Shown here piece by piece: positions 5,714 to 6,574 of a stretch of 6,574 nt of DNA. Under the pieces are notes generated by a model. That model did no database searches. It was not told the DNA's origin and was given only the letters and a program-made list of their open reading frames with translations. The position numbers were made by a program, and so were the translations under genes. The DNA lies in NCBI GenBank assembly GCA_003457145.1, contig DMSR01000181.1, forward strand, positions 308 to 6,881. Reading direction: 5' to 3'. The stretch is from Bacillus sp. (in: firmicutes). Its GTDB lineage: Bacteria > Bacillota > Bacilli > Bacillales > Cytobacillaceae. The number at the start of each line of letters is the position of its first letter. Position 1 is the first letter of the stretch.

Positions 5714-6574
5714 GTGAAAAAACAGATACTCTCACTGGCAATAGTCAGTACTTTAAGCCTGGGTTCTTTAGTAAGCCCATTATCATTTAATCATGCATCC
5801 GCATCGAAGATATCTGATCTTAAAGAACAGAAAAAGGAACTTAGCAATGAGCGTTCAGGCATAAATGCTAAAATAAACGAGAAAAAGTCAAAGATTGGCG
5901 TCCTGCAAACCGAACAGGAAAAAATTAAAGCAGAAGTGGAACGTCTTGATTTAGCTGTTGAAGATGCCACTAATAAGATAACAGCAAAGAATGCAGAAAT
6001 TGAAGAAACAAATGCTGAGGTCGAGAAGTTAAAAGGCGAGATCGTTATACTGATCGAGCGAATTGACAAGCGTAATGAATTGCTTAAGGACAGGGCTCGT
6101 TCTTTACAGGAGAGCGGCGGCACTGTTAGTTATATGGACGTGCTGCTTGGAGCTCAAAGCTTCAGTGACTTCATTGACCGTGTCAGTGCGGTAACAACAA
6201 TCGTCCAGGCTGATAAAGATATCCTTGAACAGCATAGAAAAGATAAAGAAGATCTTGAAACAAAGCAGCAGCAAGTGGAAACGAAGCTTGCCAATCTTCA
6301 GCAAATGAAGAAGGATTTAGAGGCACTTACAGCGAAGCTAAATGGCCAAATTACCGAGAAGAATAGATTGATGGCTACGCTTAAGCAGGAAGAAGAACAA
6401 ATGCATGGTGAAATGTTGGAAGCGGAAGAGGAAGCTGAACTTTTAGTTGCTCAAGAAGCCGCCCTCCAACAGGCAATTGCACTGGAACAAAAACGCCAGG
6501 CGGCTCTTGCTGCAGAACGTGCAAGACAAGCTGAATTAGAAAGACAAAGGGCAGCAGCGGCAGCAGCGGCTGCA
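5714..6574 (+). CDS. Secreted coiled-coil peptidoglycan hydrolase or hydrolase activator, PcsB/CwlO type (3' end cut by window)
   Basis: 287 codons are readable from GTG at 5714 to the right edge, with no stop. AGAGGGG (5697-5703) lies 10 nt before the GTG. Seen: a signal peptide (residues 1-30) with a likely cut after ASA, then a long charged coiled coil (about 32-134). Next comes SYMDVLLGAQSFSDFIDRVS (139-158), the hallmark of the PcsB/CwlO N-terminal module (PcsB_N), followed by VQADKDILE, a second coiled coil (about 165-280) rich in Glu, Gln, Lys and Ala, and an Ala run at 280-287. In PcsB and CwlO this coiled coil contacts the extracellular part of FtsX and restrains the C-terminal enzyme domain. 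That domain lies outside the window. M23 endopeptidase is the most likely form next to ftsX in Bacillus relatives, and NlpC/P60 or CHAP are alternatives. It starts 86 nt after ftsX and is probably co-transcribed, so it is the likely FtsEX target. Confidence 0.88.
   Translation, partial: MKKQILSLAIVSTLSLGSLVSPLSFNHASASKISDLKEQKKELSNERSGINAKINEKKSKIGVLQTEQEKIKAEVERLDLAVEDATNKITAKNAEIEETNAEVEKLKGEIVILIERIDKRNELLKDRARSLQESGGTVSYMDVLLGAQSFSDFIDRVSAVTTIVQADKDILEQHRKDKEDLETKQQQVETKLANLQQMKKDLEALTAKLNGQITEKNRLMATLKQEEEQMHGEMLEAEEEAELLVAQEAALQQAIALEQKRQAALAAERARQAELERQRAAAAAAAA

Overview
The window looks like chromosome from a low-to-mid GC member of the Bacillaceae (Bacillus, Mesobacillus, Cytobacillus or similar). 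The reasons are strong AGGAGG-type ribosome binding sites, use of TTG and GTG starts, sigma-A style promoters, and the gene order YitT-family protein, cytochrome c-551, ftsE, ftsX. From memory this order matches yvjA-cccB-ftsE-ftsX of Bacillus subtilis. No tRNA, rRNA, CRISPR array, insertion sequence or phage gene is visible.

Left part (1-1931, minus strand): a two-gene unit. A small ArsR-family repressor with one cysteine and no classical metal-binding motif is followed 24 nt later by a CoA-disulfide/polysulfide reductase carrying a C-terminal rhodanese domain. The enzyme runs off the left edge of the window. The unit looks like a reactive-sulfur or thiol-redox module. A 14-bp near-palindrome overlapping an extended -10 just upstream of the repressor is a candidate autoregulatory operator.

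Divergent gap (1932-2406): holds the arsR promoter, a small palindrome followed by a T-tract, a good sigma-A promoter at 2225-2253 reading right, and a roughly 140-nt leader that can fold.

Right part (2407-6574, plus strand): yvjA (YitT/DUF2179 membrane protein, TTG start), cccB (lipoprotein cytochrome c-551, TTG start) ending at a clear intrinsic terminator, a 376-nt AT-rich gap, then ftsE and ftsX, which overlap by 11 nt. A secreted coiled-coil protein of the PcsB/CwlO type follows and is cut by the right edge. FtsEX is an ABC-type membrane complex that switches on a cell-wall hydrolase outside the membrane, so this hydrolase-like neighbour is the obvious partner.

The most interesting signal is in the gap before ftsE: three TGTWAH half-sites at exact 11-bp spacing (3770-3797). 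This matches the WalR (YycF) box used by the essential WalRK cell-wall regulator. If real, it would place the FtsEX activator, and perhaps its hydrolase, under direct WalR control. A perfect 10-bp-stem hairpin without a U-tract spans the ftsX stop codon and may set the ratio of ftsX to the hydrolase. Overall this is mostly an ordinary housekeeping region, and I see no entirely new system in it.
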